Of a DNA stretch of 64,000 bases, positions 56,217 to 64,000 are shown piece after piece; position 1 is the first letter of the stretch, and every line of letters begins with the position of its first letter. Below the pieces are notes generated by a model. That model did not search any database. It was given only the letters and a program-made list of their open reading frames with translations, and was not told the DNA's origin. The position numbers and the translations under genes are program-made. The stretch comes from DASXKD01 sp963734725 (GTDB lineage Bacteria > Actinomycetota > Actinomycetes > Streptosporangiales > Streptosporangiaceae), in NCBI GenBank assembly GCA_963734725.1, contig CAVTIX010000024.1, positions 1 through 64,000 on the forward strand. The letters run 5' to 3'.

Positions 56217-56381
56217 ATGGGTATGTTGATTCTGATTGTGCTGGCCGCGATCGCGCTGTTCATGATCCTCTCGGCGGTGATCTCTGCGCTGCACTTCTTG
56301 TTCTGGATCGCCGTGGTGGCCCTGCTCGTGTTCGCCGGGCTGCGCCTGGTCGGCGGCGCGCGGCGCTGGTCCCGCCGGTAA
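56217..56381 (+). CDS. small two-helix membrane protein
   Basis: 54 residues with two hydrophobic segments ([19 protein letters not shown] and [19 protein letters not shown]) and a basic end (GGARRWSRR). It is a single short gene with its own promoter. No family is recognised; a regulatory or stress-related membrane peptide is possible. Confidence 0.65.
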   Translation: MGMLILIVLAAIALFMILSAVISALHFLFWIAVVALLVFAGLRLVGGARRWSRR

Positions 56382-56470
56382 CCGCCGCGGCGCCTGCCTG
56401 CTGAGCTCCCCCGCTCGGCAGGCCGGCCCGTGATGGCTTCAGGCGGGACGAGCGGCTACCGTTCGGAAGC

Positions 56471-57892
56471 GTGACCCAGATTCATGACCTAACCGTGCTG
56501 GAGCTGGCCGCCGCCATCCGTGGCCGCGAACTGTCCCCCGTTGAGATCACCGCCCACTACCTGGACCGCATCGAGCGGCTGAACGCCGACGTCGGGGCGT
56601 TCTATACCGTTACCGCCGAGCTGGCCCGCGATCAGGCTGGCGAGGCGGAGAAGGAGGTGGCCGGGGCCAGCGACTCCGCCGCCTTGCCGCCGCTGACCGG
56701 CGTGCCCATCCCGGTCAAGGACCTCAACATGGTCGCCGGAGTCCGGCAGACCCTCGGGTCGCTGGTGTACGAGGACTTCGTCCCAGGCGAGAGCGACCAC
56801 GCCTCCGCCGCGCTGCGCGCGGCCGGGGCGGTGATGCCCGGCAAGACCGCCACACCCGAGTTCGGCCTGCCCTGCTACACCGAGACCGCGATCGGGCCGC
56901 CCGCCCGCACGCCGTGGGACCTGTCCCGGTCGGCGGGCGGGTCGAGCGGTGGCGCGGGCGCCGCAGTCGCGGCCGGGCTCGCCCCCGCCGCCCAGGGCAG
57001 CGACGGTGGCGGCTCGATTCGCATCCCGTCCAGCGTGTGCGGGCTGTTCGGGATCAAGCCCACCCGGGGCCGGATCTCCAAGGCGCCGCTGGTGCCCGAT
57101 CTGTTCGGGCTGAGCACCGACGGGCCGCTCGCCCGCACGGTGGCCGACGCTGCGCTCCTGCTCGACGTGATGACCGGCAACCGGGACGGCGACATGTACA
57201 CGTTGCCGCCGCTGGGCGGCGAGACGTTCCTGGGCCACGCGGGCCGGGCGCCGGGGCGGCTGCGGATCGGGCGCACCAAGGTCAACGCGGTCGAGGGCGC
57301 GGAGGTGCACCCCGACTGCGTGGCCGCCTACGAGGACGCGAGCGCGCTGCTGGCGAGCCTCGGGCACGAGGTCATCGACATGCAGCCGCCGTTTGCCGCG
57401 GAGGCCGTGCCCGCGTTCGAGATCCTCTGGTACGCGATGGCCACGCTGACTCCGGTGAGCCCCGACCGCGAGGACCGGCTCCTGCCGCTCACCCGCTACC
57501 TGCGGGACCGCGGCAAGGAGGTGCGGGCCCCCGACCTGATCCTCGCGCAGGCTTACCTGCAGCTCATCGCGCGCGGCGCCTGGAAGGTCCTCAACGAGTA
57601 CGACGTGGTGCTCACGCCCACGCTGGCGCTGCCGCCAGCCCCGGTGGGCTGGTTCGACGAGGTCGCCCCGGCGGAAAACTTCGAACGCCAGAAGCGGTTC
57701 ACCCCGTTCGCGGCCATGTGCAACATCACCGGGCAGCCGGCGGTGAACCTGCCGCTGTACTGGACCGGCGCCGGGCTGCCGATCGGCGTCATGCTGGCCG
57801 GGCCGATGGGCGGTGAGGGCTTGCTGATCTCGCTGTCTGCCCAGCTGGAGGCCGCCCGCCCGTGGAAGGACAAGCATTCCCCGCTCTGGTAG
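56471..57892 (+). CDS. amidase signature family enzyme
   Basis: The Ser-cisSer-Lys triad is visible: Lys in VPIPVKDLNMVAG (~80), the cis-Ser in SAGGSSGGAGAAVAAG (~157), and the nucleophile in QGSDGGGSIRIPSSVCG (~180). The 473 residues match amidases hydrolysing aliphatic or aryl amides and may include GatA-like paralogues; no gatB or gatC is adjacent. The GTG start follows TACCGT and GGAAG. It is followed within 25 bases by a penicillin acylase-type gene. Confidence 0.9.
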   Translation: MTQIHDLTVLELAAAIRGRELSPVEITAHYLDRIERLNADVGAFYTVTAELARDQAGEAEKEVAGASDSAALPPLTGVPIPVKDLNMVAGVRQTLGSLVYEDFVPGESDHASAALRAAGAVMPGKTATPEFGLPCYTETAIGPPARTPWDLSRSAGGSSGGAGAAVAAGLAPAAQGSDGGGSIRIPSSVCGLFGIKPTRGRISKAPLVPDLFGLSTDGPLARTVADAALLLDVMTGNRDGDMYTLPPLGGETFLGHAGRAPGRLRIGRTKVNAVEGAEVHPDCVAAYEDASALLASLGHEVIDMQPPFAAEAVPAFEILWYAMATLTPVSPDREDRLLPLTRYLRDRGKEVRAPDLILAQAYLQLIARGAWKVLNEYDVVLTPTLALPPAPVGWFDEVAPAENFERQKRFTPFAAMCNITGQPAVNLPLYWTGAGLPIGVMLAGPMGGEGLLISLSAQLEAARPWKDKHSPLW

Positions 57893-57917
57893 GAGCGCGG
57901 ATGGACAGGAGGCCCGA

Positions 57918-60500
57918 TTGGCGCTGCAGCGGCCGGGCCTGCTCGCCGGGCGCATCATCCACGGTGTGATCGCGCTGTGCGTCAGCGGCGCCGTCCTTGG
58001 CCTGCTCGCCTTCGGCTACGGGCCGGTGCCCGCGCTCGGGCGGGCGCTGGATCCCGGCCGCGGGGCCTGGGCGTCGGCGGCCGGCGGCGTCCCGGCGCGA
58101 TCGCAGGCGCTGGCCCTGCCGGGGCTGGCGCACCCGGTCTCGGTCGCCTTCACCAGCCACGGCGTGCCGTCGATCCGGGCCGCTGGCCAGGGGGACGCGT
58201 TCCTGGCGCTCGGTTACCTGCACGCCAGGTTCCGGCTGACCGAGATGGACCTGGAGCGCCGCCTGGGGGAGGGCCGGGTCGCGCAGCTGGCCGGTACCGC
58301 AGGGGTGCCGTCGGACGAGTTCGAGCTGCGGCTCGGCCTGCTGCGCACCGCGCAGCAGGAGTGGTCGGCGATGCCCCGGTCCAGCCCCGCAGCGCAGGCA
58401 CTACTGGCCTACTCGCGCGGGGTGAACGATTACCTGTCGCAGGTGCGGGCCGACGGGCAATGGCCGTCGATCTTCGCCCTGGCTGGCGTCTACCCGCGCG
58501 ACTGGACGCCGGTGGACAGCCTGGTGCTGCAGGGCATCCTGACCCAGGAGCTTGACTTCACCACGACCCCGCTGGACTACGCGCTGCTGGAGCGGTCGCT
58601 CGGCCCGGCCCGCACCATGGCCTGGTTTCCCGTGCTCCCCCCTCGCACCGTGCCCCAGTTTCCCTACGACCCAGGGCCCTACCGATACCGTGGCCTCGCC
58701 CCGATCGCCGCGCAGGCGTCAGCCGCCGCGCCCGCTGCCCAGCCCGCAGCCACCACCGCGGCCGGCCCGGCCACGGAACCAGGCGGCGGCGCGGGCGCAG
58801 CGATCGCGGCAGCGTCCGTCTTGTCGAAAATCGACGGGCTGCCGGCGGGCCTGGTGCACCGCGCGCCGGACAGCAACGCGTGGGCCGTCAATGGGCGTGC
58901 CGTGGCCGGGGGCGTCGCGATGCTGGCCGGTGACCCGCACCTGCCGCAGACCATCCCTTCGATCTGGTACCAGGCTGCGCTGTCGGCGCCCGGCCTCGCG
59001 GTCACCGGGGTGACGGCGCCCGGCCTGCCCGGCATCTTGATCGGGCACAACTCGCACATCGCCTGGTCGCTCACCGACACCCAGAACCAGGCCACGCTGT
59101 TCTACGCCGAGCAGACCAGCCCGCGCCGGCGAGGCCAGTTCTTCTGGCGGGGGGCGTGGCGCCCGATGCGCCAGGTACGGTACACGATTCCGGTCCGCGG
59201 CGGCGCGCCGGTCCGGCTGACGGTGGACCTCACCGTGCACGGGCCGGTGCTGACCCGGTCCGGCCAGACGACCTCGGTCAACTGGATGGGGAACATCCCC
59301 TCACCCGACGTCGCCGCGCTGCTGGCCGTGGACAAGGCGCAGGACTTCGCGCAGTTCCGGGCCGCGCTGGCCGGGTGGCGGGCGCCGACGCAGAACTTCG
59401 TCTACGCCGACGACCACGGCAACATCGGCGCGATCTCGGCCGGCTACTACCCGATCGTGCGGCACGGCGACCCGTGGCTGCCGCTGCGGGGCACCGGCGC
59501 CGACGACGTCGCCGGGGTGATCCCGTACCGGGCGGTGCCGCAAGTGTACGACCCGCCGGGCCACGTGGTGGTCACCGCGAACCAGCGCCCGGCCGGGCCG
59601 TCGTACCCGTACTACCTCGGCACCACCGCCGACTTCTTCGACCCTGGGTACCGGGCCGGCCAGATCGGTGCGCTGCTGCGCGGGAAGTCGCGGGTGGGCC
59701 CTGGGGCGTTCGCCGCGATCCAGCTCAACGTCACCGACGCGCTGGCGCGGCGGATCGTGCCCCGGCTGCTCGCCGCGCTGCACGGCCAGCACCTGTCCGC
59801 GCCGGAGCGCGCGGCGGCCAGCCTGCTGGCTGGCTGGGACGGGTCGATGACGGCTGCGTCGGCCGCTGCCGCGCTCTGGTGGACGTTCTGGGACGACTAC
59901 CTCGCCGCCGTGTTCGGGCCCTGGTGGCGGGCGGCCAAGGTGCCGGTGAACCTCGACCGGCCCGGGCTCGCCGTGTCCGCGCAGCAGTTCAGCCTGGACC
60001 AGGCGCTGGAGGCGTGGACCGTTGCCGACCCGGGCAACCGCGCGTTCACCGCGCCGGGCGGCCCGCACCGGACGGCGCGGCAGGTTATGCGGCTGGCGTT
60101 CGCCGCCGCAGCGGCGCGCCTGGCGGCGCGGCTCGGGGGGACGCCTGGGACGTGGGCGTGGGGCCGCCTGCATACCCGGCAGTTCCCGTCGGTCACCCAG
60201 GCGCCGGGGCTGGGCTACGGGCCGCGGGCGTCCGGCGGTGACGCGTGGACCATCAACGCCGCCGACGGCGGATTGGAGTCCCACGCGGGACCGAGCTGGC
60301 GCATGATCGTGGCCTGGACCGGCCGCGGCGCCGCGGCGGCCGAGGGCGTGTACCCGGGTGGGCAGAGCGAGAACCCCGCGTCCGGGTGGTACTCCGACCA
60401 GATGGCCGACTGGTGGGACGGCCGTTACCTGGCAATGCCACCAGCGGCCGGGTACGCCGCCGGCCCGATCCGGTGGCGCTTGTCGCCGGGGGAGGGATGA
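57918..60500 (+). CDS. penicillin acylase family Ntn-hydrolase
   Basis: These enzymes are exported, cut themselves and hydrolyse amides such as acyl-homoserine lactones or beta-lactam side chains. An N-terminal helix (IIHGVIALCVSGAVLGLLAFG) anchors or exports it. The alpha-chain region has GDAFLALGYLHARFRLTEMDL. Autocleavage is expected before the Ser of DSNAWAVNG (~residue 318), followed by AGDPHLPQTIPSIWYQ. An Ala/Pro linker precedes the cut. The beta chain has ANQRPAG and SGGDAWTINAADG. TTG start with AGGAGG upstream. Pairs with the amidase in an apparent operon. Confidence 0.9.
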   Translation: MALQRPGLLAGRIIHGVIALCVSGAVLGLLAFGYGPVPALGRALDPGRGAWASAAGGVPARSQALALPGLAHPVSVAFTSHGVPSIRAAGQGDAFLALGYLHARFRLTEMDLERRLGEGRVAQLAGTAGVPSDEFELRLGLLRTAQQEWSAMPRSSPAAQALLAYSRGVNDYLSQVRADGQWPSIFALAGVYPRDWTPVDSLVLQGILTQELDFTTTPLDYALLERSLGPARTMAWFPVLPPRTVPQFPYDPGPYRYRGLAPIAAQASAAAPAAQPAATTAAGPATEPGGGAGAAIAAASVLSKIDGLPAGLVHRAPDSNAWAVNGRAVAGGVAMLAGDPHLPQTIPSIWYQAALSAPGLAVTGVTAPGLPGILIGHNSHIAWSLTDTQNQATLFYAEQTSPRRRGQFFWRGAWRPMRQVRYTIPVRGGAPVRLTVDLTVHGPVLTRSGQTTSVNWMGNIPSPDVAALLAVDKAQDFAQFRAALAGWRAPTQNFVYADDHGNIGAISAGYYPIVRHGDPWLPLRGTGADDVAGVIPYRAVPQVYDPPGHVVVTANQRPAGPSYPYYLGTTADFFDPGYRAGQIGALLRGKSRVGPGAFAAIQLNVTDALARRIVPRLLAALHGQHLSAPERAAASLLAGWDGSMTAASAAAALWWTFWDDYLAAVFGPWWRAAKVPVNLDRPGLAVSAQQFSLDQALEAWTVADPGNRAFTAPGGPHRTARQVMRLAFAAAAARLAARLGGTPGTWAWGRLHTRQFPSVTQAPGLGYGPRASGGDAWTINAADGGLESHAGPSWRMIVAWTGRGAAAAEGVYPGGQSENPASGWYSDQMADWWDGRYLAMPPAAGYAAGPIRWRLSPGEG

Positions 60501-61003
60501 GCGGCGTGACTGACCCGCGCAAGCTGGGTAAGCGCGGCTCCTACCGGCTCGGCAAGATGGGCGAGCCGTCTGCCCCGCGCGCCCCGTGGCCCACCGCGCA
60601 CTATCCCTCGTTCGCGCCGCAGCGCCGCGGGCCGGCCGGCGCCTGGCTGCTGGCTTGCCTCGCGGGCGCAGTGCTGGTGGCCGCTGGTGCGCTGGCCGAC
60701 TGGTGGTTTCTGCCCTTCCTCGCCGGCCTGGCGGCAGGCCTTGCCGTCCGGTTTGGCCGGCTGAGGCTGCGGGCCGCACTGGCCGCGGCGGTTGCCGTCG
60801 CGACGGTCGGCTGGGGCGCCGCGCTGGCCTGGCTGGCCCTGCGCGACGGGCTGCCTGAGGTGGCGGTGGGCAGGTCCATCGCCGCCCTGGCCGGCCTGCC
60901 CGCCTCCGCGGCAGCAGCGATCGCGGTGACGCTGCTGGTGGCAGTGGTCCAGGCCGCCGCGGGCCTGTGGCTGGGCCGCGCCCTGGCGCCCGGGCATGGC
61001 TGA
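60497..61003 (+). CDS. membrane protein, unknown function
   Basis: A basic cytoplasmic head of ~45 residues precedes four hydrophobic helices. The start overlaps the acylase stop (ATGA), so it is coupled and may act with it. No conserved motif is recognised. The IS1182 element begins 73 bases downstream. Confidence 0.75.
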   Translation: MSGVTDPRKLGKRGSYRLGKMGEPSAPRAPWPTAHYPSFAPQRRGPAGAWLLACLAGAVLVAAGALADWWFLPFLAGLAAGLAVRFGRLRLRAALAAAVAVATVGWGAALAWLALRDGLPEVAVGRSIAALAGLPASAAAAIAVTLLVAVVQAAAGLWLGRALAPGHG

Positions 61004-61072
61004 TCGCTGGCCCAGCCTGGCTGCGGCGCCGGTAAACGTCGTCTGCGGCGTGCTCGGGTTGTCCTCGGGCAT

Positions 61073-62777
61073 CTAGAAGGCCACTGAAAATCTTGGTGGG
61101 TTGTTCTGGCTTGGAGACCGGGGGTGGCCTCCGGGGCGCTATGCGAGTGCCCAGTTGCCGTCGCTGGTGCGGGTGAGCCCGAGGTTGACCAGTCGGCGCA
61201 GGTTGAGGGCGGCGGCCCGGTGGTGGAGCCAGGTGTTGTTCTTGGTGACGCCGCGGTAGGGGACGCGGCGGTTGCCGTGGGCGGTAAGCCAGGCGATGGC
61301 CCGTTCGACGGGGGGCCGCCACCGCCGGTATTCGTCTTGCCAGGCTGGCTCGGTGGCGGTGCGGCGGGCGACGGCCAGCAGGGCGTGGCGGGGGTGGACG
61401 GTGAGGACGCGCCCGGCCTTGGCGGTGGTGCAGCGCTCGCGCAGCGGGCAGCCGCGGCACCGTGTTTTGAACTGGGCCTGGCGGTTGCCGTCGGCCTGGG
61501 GGCGGCCCAGCGCGACGGTGTGCCCGGCCGGGCAGGTGGCCGTGGCGGCCTGGTCGTTCGAACGGTGAAGTCGTCGATGGTGAAGCCGCCGGGGATGGCC
61601 CGGGGCAGCGGCGGCGGTTTGATCACCGCTGCGTGGCCGCTGGCCTGGAGGTGCTCGCGCAGCTCGCCGGTGCCGTAGGCGGTATCGCCCAGGATGGTTA
61701 ACGGCCCGTCCTCGGCGCCGAGCAGGCCGCCGGCGACGGCGGCCTCGTGATTGGCCGCGCCGCCGCCGCGGGTGAGCGCGACGGCGGTGAACAGCCCGGT
61801 CTCTGGCTCGAAGGACACGTGCCCTTTGAAGCCGTCCTGGTGGCGGGTGCGGTTTTTGTGGATGTGCCGCGCGTCGGGGTCGACGGTGGAGATCACCCGG
61901 TCCCTGGCGGTCCGCTTGGCGATCCGCCAGCCGCCCGTCCCGGCCGTCCGAGCCCTCTGCTGGTTCCACGTCCTGCCCAGCGACCAGCGCCAGCAGCCCC
62001 ACCGCATTGGCGGCCTGCTCGCTGAGCTGCTGCTCAGGCAGGTGCCCCAGCAGGTTCAGCGCATCGGTGACCAGGGCATCCACCAGCGCGGCCCGGGCTG
62101 CCTCGTCGTCCCAGGCGATCTTCGGCTTGCCCGGATCGGCATAATCGTGCGCGGTGCACCACCGGCCCGCGACCTCCGGCGCGCCGGGCACCTCACGGAT
62201 CACCCGGCGGACCGCGGCGATCAGCTGGGTGACAGTGTCCTGGGTAGCCACCGCATCATCCAGCACCGTGGAATCCAGCGCCCGCCGGTGCTTACCCTTC
62301 AACACGCCCGTGGCCGCCACCACCTGAGCGACCCTGGAAAACAGCCGGTTCGGGTCCTTTGAGCCGTGCAACCTGCGCCGGAAATACGTCAACAGCGACG
62401 AGTCGAAGGCGGTATCCAGCAGCCCCAGCCCACAGGCGGCCTTCCACCGCAGGTCGCACCGCAATTCCTGCACCGTCTCAAAATCCGACAGCCCACGCAG
62501 CGCCTGCAGCACCACCGCCGCCGCCAGCACCTGCGGCGGCACGCTCGGCCGCCCATTGGGCGAGGGATACATATCCGCGAACATCCCCGCTGGGAACAGC
62601 GCCTCCCGGTGCGCAGCCAAGAACGCGAACACACTCCCAGCCGGAATCAGCTCCCGGCACGTCTCCCACACATCCGGCCCTACCGGCTCCCCGGCACGCT
62701 CACCCTGCATGCCTACAACACTGCCTCGCCAGCAACGCACCAGGCCAGAACTACCAAGATTTTCAGTGGGCTTCTAG
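61073..62777 (-). mobile_element. IS1182-family element with CTAG target duplication
   Basis: The left end AAGGCCACTGAAAATCTTGGT (from 61077) and the reverse complement of the right end, AAGCCCACTGAAAATCTTGGT (to 62773), match at 19 of 21 bases and diverge further in. CTAG at 61073-61076 and 62774-62777 is the apparent target-site duplication. Length is about 1697 bases. The intact ends mean the copy could be moved by a transposase supplied in trans. Confidence 0.85.
61139..62710 (-). pseudogene. IS1182-family DDE transposase, two frameshifts
   Basis: The N-terminal part (MYPSPNGRPSVPPQVLAAAV, LRCDLRWKAACGLGL, DSSLLTYFRRRL) and the C-terminal part (PAGHTVALGRPQ, TRCRGCPLRERCTT, RAIAWLTAHGNRR) lie in one frame. 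The catalytic middle (DPDARHIHKNRTRHQDGFKGH through ILGDTAYGTGELR) lies in another. The switch occurs at ~61930-61938 (one extra base) and back at ~61556-61565 (one missing base). Unless both are errors, the enzyme is inactive. Confidence 0.82.
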
Positions 62778-62873
62778 GCGGCCCGGATCCCGGCGATCAA
62801 GACGGCCTGTGCCTGTCGCCGGGGGTGAGATCTGATCCCCTAGCACGGGGGCGCGGGGCGGGGCTAGTGCGGG

Positions 62874-63779
62874 CTACCAGTTTGGCGGGGCCGGCAGCAC
62901 CGGGGTGACCCGTGCCCGTGCCGGGATCTGGATCCGCAGCCGTGCCTGCCCGGGCAGGTTCGCCGGCAGCGTCAGCCGGGCCGGGACCGGAACCCCGCGC
63001 TGGAAAGCGATGCGCAGCCGGGCCGGCGTCGCCGCTGGGAGAACCTCCGCGGGTCGCCAGCCGGGCGCCACCAGTTGCAGCGGGGCGGGCCGCGCCTGGA
63101 TCCGTGCGCTCGCCGGGATCCGCAGCCGCACCCGGACCTGGCCGCGCTGCGCCTGGACGCGCAGCGCCCGCGGGGTCAGCGCGGCCGCCGGAACCTGCCT
63201 GCCCGGCGCGGCCGCAACCTGTGGCACCGGGATCACTGCCGGGGCGAGCACCGAGGCCGGGGCTTGCAGCCGCAGCCGGACCGGGACCTGCGCCGGCCGC
63301 CCCGCCGGGACCTGCGCCGGCCGCCCCGCCGGGACCTGCCCCGACTGGCCCGCCGGGACCTGGAACCGCAGCCGGGCGGGGGTCCGCAAGGCCAGGCCCG
63401 CCGGGACCTGGACGCGCAACCGCGCCGGGGCCTGGACCCGCAGCCGAGCCTGCGCCTGCGCCCGCACGGCCCCGCCGGGACCCGCAGTTGGCGCCGCGCC
63501 TGTCGGACCCGATGACGTGGCCATGGACACCGAGAGGCCGACGACGGCGCCGGCCATGGCTGCAGCGACGGCCCAGCCGGCTCCCCGGCTGGTGATGGCC
63601 TCCCGGACCCCGTCGATCCGGCGATCCCGGCCCGGCGCCCCTTCGGCCGAAGTGCTCTGGCCGCTGGCCGGGGTCTCGATGCTGGCCGGGGCCTGGCCGT
63701 CAGCCTGGGTCCGGCCGCCGGCCGTCGTTTCGCCGCCGGCCGGGGTCTTCGGGCTCGCGGGATGCTCCTGCTCGTCCAC
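62874..63779 (-). CDS. membrane-anchored protein of degenerate Arg/Val/Pro repeats
   Basis: About 301 residues: a Pro/Thr/Gly cytoplasmic head, one helix (GWAVAAAMAGAVVGLSVSMA, ~70-89), then ~210 residues of short repeats such as ARLRVQAPARLRVQVPAG, GRPAQVPAGRPAQVP and VRVRLRIPASARIQ. Alternating hydrophobic and basic positions suggest short beta strands. The C-terminus continues the pattern to ARVTPVLPAPPNW. No cysteine and no known family. Codon bias supports coding on this strand, but the repeat also leaves long open frames opposite. The 221 bases upstream, to the window edge, show no gene. Confidence 0.6.
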   Translation of the reverse strand: MDEQEHPASPKTPAGGETTAGGRTQADGQAPASIETPASGQSTSAEGAPGRDRRIDGVREAITSRGAGWAVAAAMAGAVVGLSVSMATSSGPTGAAPTAGPGGAVRAQAQARLRVQAPARLRVQVPAGLALRTPARLRFQVPAGQSGQVPAGRPAQVPAGRPAQVPVRLRLQAPASVLAPAVIPVPQVAAAPGRQVPAAALTPRALRVQAQRGQVRVRLRIPASARIQARPAPLQLVAPGWRPAEVLPAATPARLRIAFQRGVPVPARLTLPANLPGQARLRIQIPARARVTPVLPAPPNW

Positions 63780-64000
63780 CTGCGCCTACCTCACTGCCGA
63801 CTGTGCTGGTTGTGCTCATTCATAGGAACTGACCCGAACCTGGGGGCACCATCAGAGCAAGCTGAAAAGCAGCCGAACACTTGGCGGCGCCCCGGCACCC
63901 GGCCCGGCGCCTGACGCCTGGCCGGGTGGTTTCCGGTGGCATAAGCATCGGCAGCGGAACTCAGGTCCCCGCGCGGATCCCGTGCGAGTTCGGTGTGAAT

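Noticed and set aside
54056..56263. N-terminal extension of IlvD back to 56263
   Set aside because: The extra 114 codons consist of the tandem repeat region; the family start and ribosome site are at 55921.
56471..57892. GatA subunit of the tRNA amidotransferase
   Set aside because: No gatB or gatC neighbour and the context is a penicillin-acylase type gene; a general amidase is more likely.

Overview
The window is a 64 kb piece of a high-GC actinomycete chromosome. The evidence is GC-rich third codon positions throughout, frequent GTG starts, and conserved actinobacterial gene blocks: dxr-rseP-ispG-GNAT, rimP-nusA-rnpM-infB-ylxP-rbfA-truB-ribF-rpsO-pnp-M16-dapB, HelD, and menA. Several promoters look leaderless. 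The sequence alone does not fix the genus; Streptosporangiales-like lineages are plausible.

Layout. 1-6.2 kb: tail of an unknown gene, a frameshifted DUF4192 gene, an intact IS110-family element, and a FAD oxidoreductase/SAM methyltransferase pair resembling the 10-methyl fatty acid (TmsA/TmsB, BfaA/BfaB) module, with the oxidoreductase frameshifted in a G6 run. 6.4-10.1 kb: dxr-rseP-ispG (MEP isoprenoid pathway plus site-2 protease). 10.2-14.9 kb: a DeoR-family repressor divergent from a binding protein-permease-ATPase sugar importer. 14.9-21.1 kb: secreted alpha/beta hydrolase, GNAT protein, ProA-like dehydrogenase, HelD-like helicase. 21.1-22.2 kb: two opposing ferritin-like genes. 22.4-36.3 kb: the translation/RNA cluster from rimP to dapB. 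36.4-38.8 kb: a membrane-anchored protein and an AMP-forming ligase.

38.9-41.6 kb is a small oxyanion module on the minus strand: an ArsR-ArsC fusion with a textbook ArsR operator, a 30-codon coupled ORF, the chromate transporter ChrA, and a Phd-like protein. 42.1-49.1 kb: large LuxR-type ATPase regulator, frameshifted DUF4386 membrane protein, epoxide hydrolase, LysE exporter, YccF protein. 49.2-56.0 kb, minus strand: Kelch/NHL-type lipoprotein, acyl-CoA synthetase, menA, ilvD. 56.2-61.0 kb: small membrane protein, amidase, penicillin-acylase-type hydrolase, membrane protein. 61.08-62.77 kb: an IS1182-family element with inverted ends and a CTAG duplication, its transposase frameshifted twice. 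The window ends with a membrane-anchored protein built of degenerate Arg/Val/Pro repeats.

The main second-look items are five single-base frameshifts in four genes (assembly errors or real decay), five genes with a TAnnnT box exactly six bases before the start codon, near-perfect intergenic palindromes at 18.75 and 45.73 kb, a ~100 bp repeat placed before both rbfA and truB, the overlapping 30-codon ORF between arsRC and chrA, and the repetitive protein at 62.9-63.8 kb. I found no tRNA, rRNA, CRISPR array or clear new defence system.
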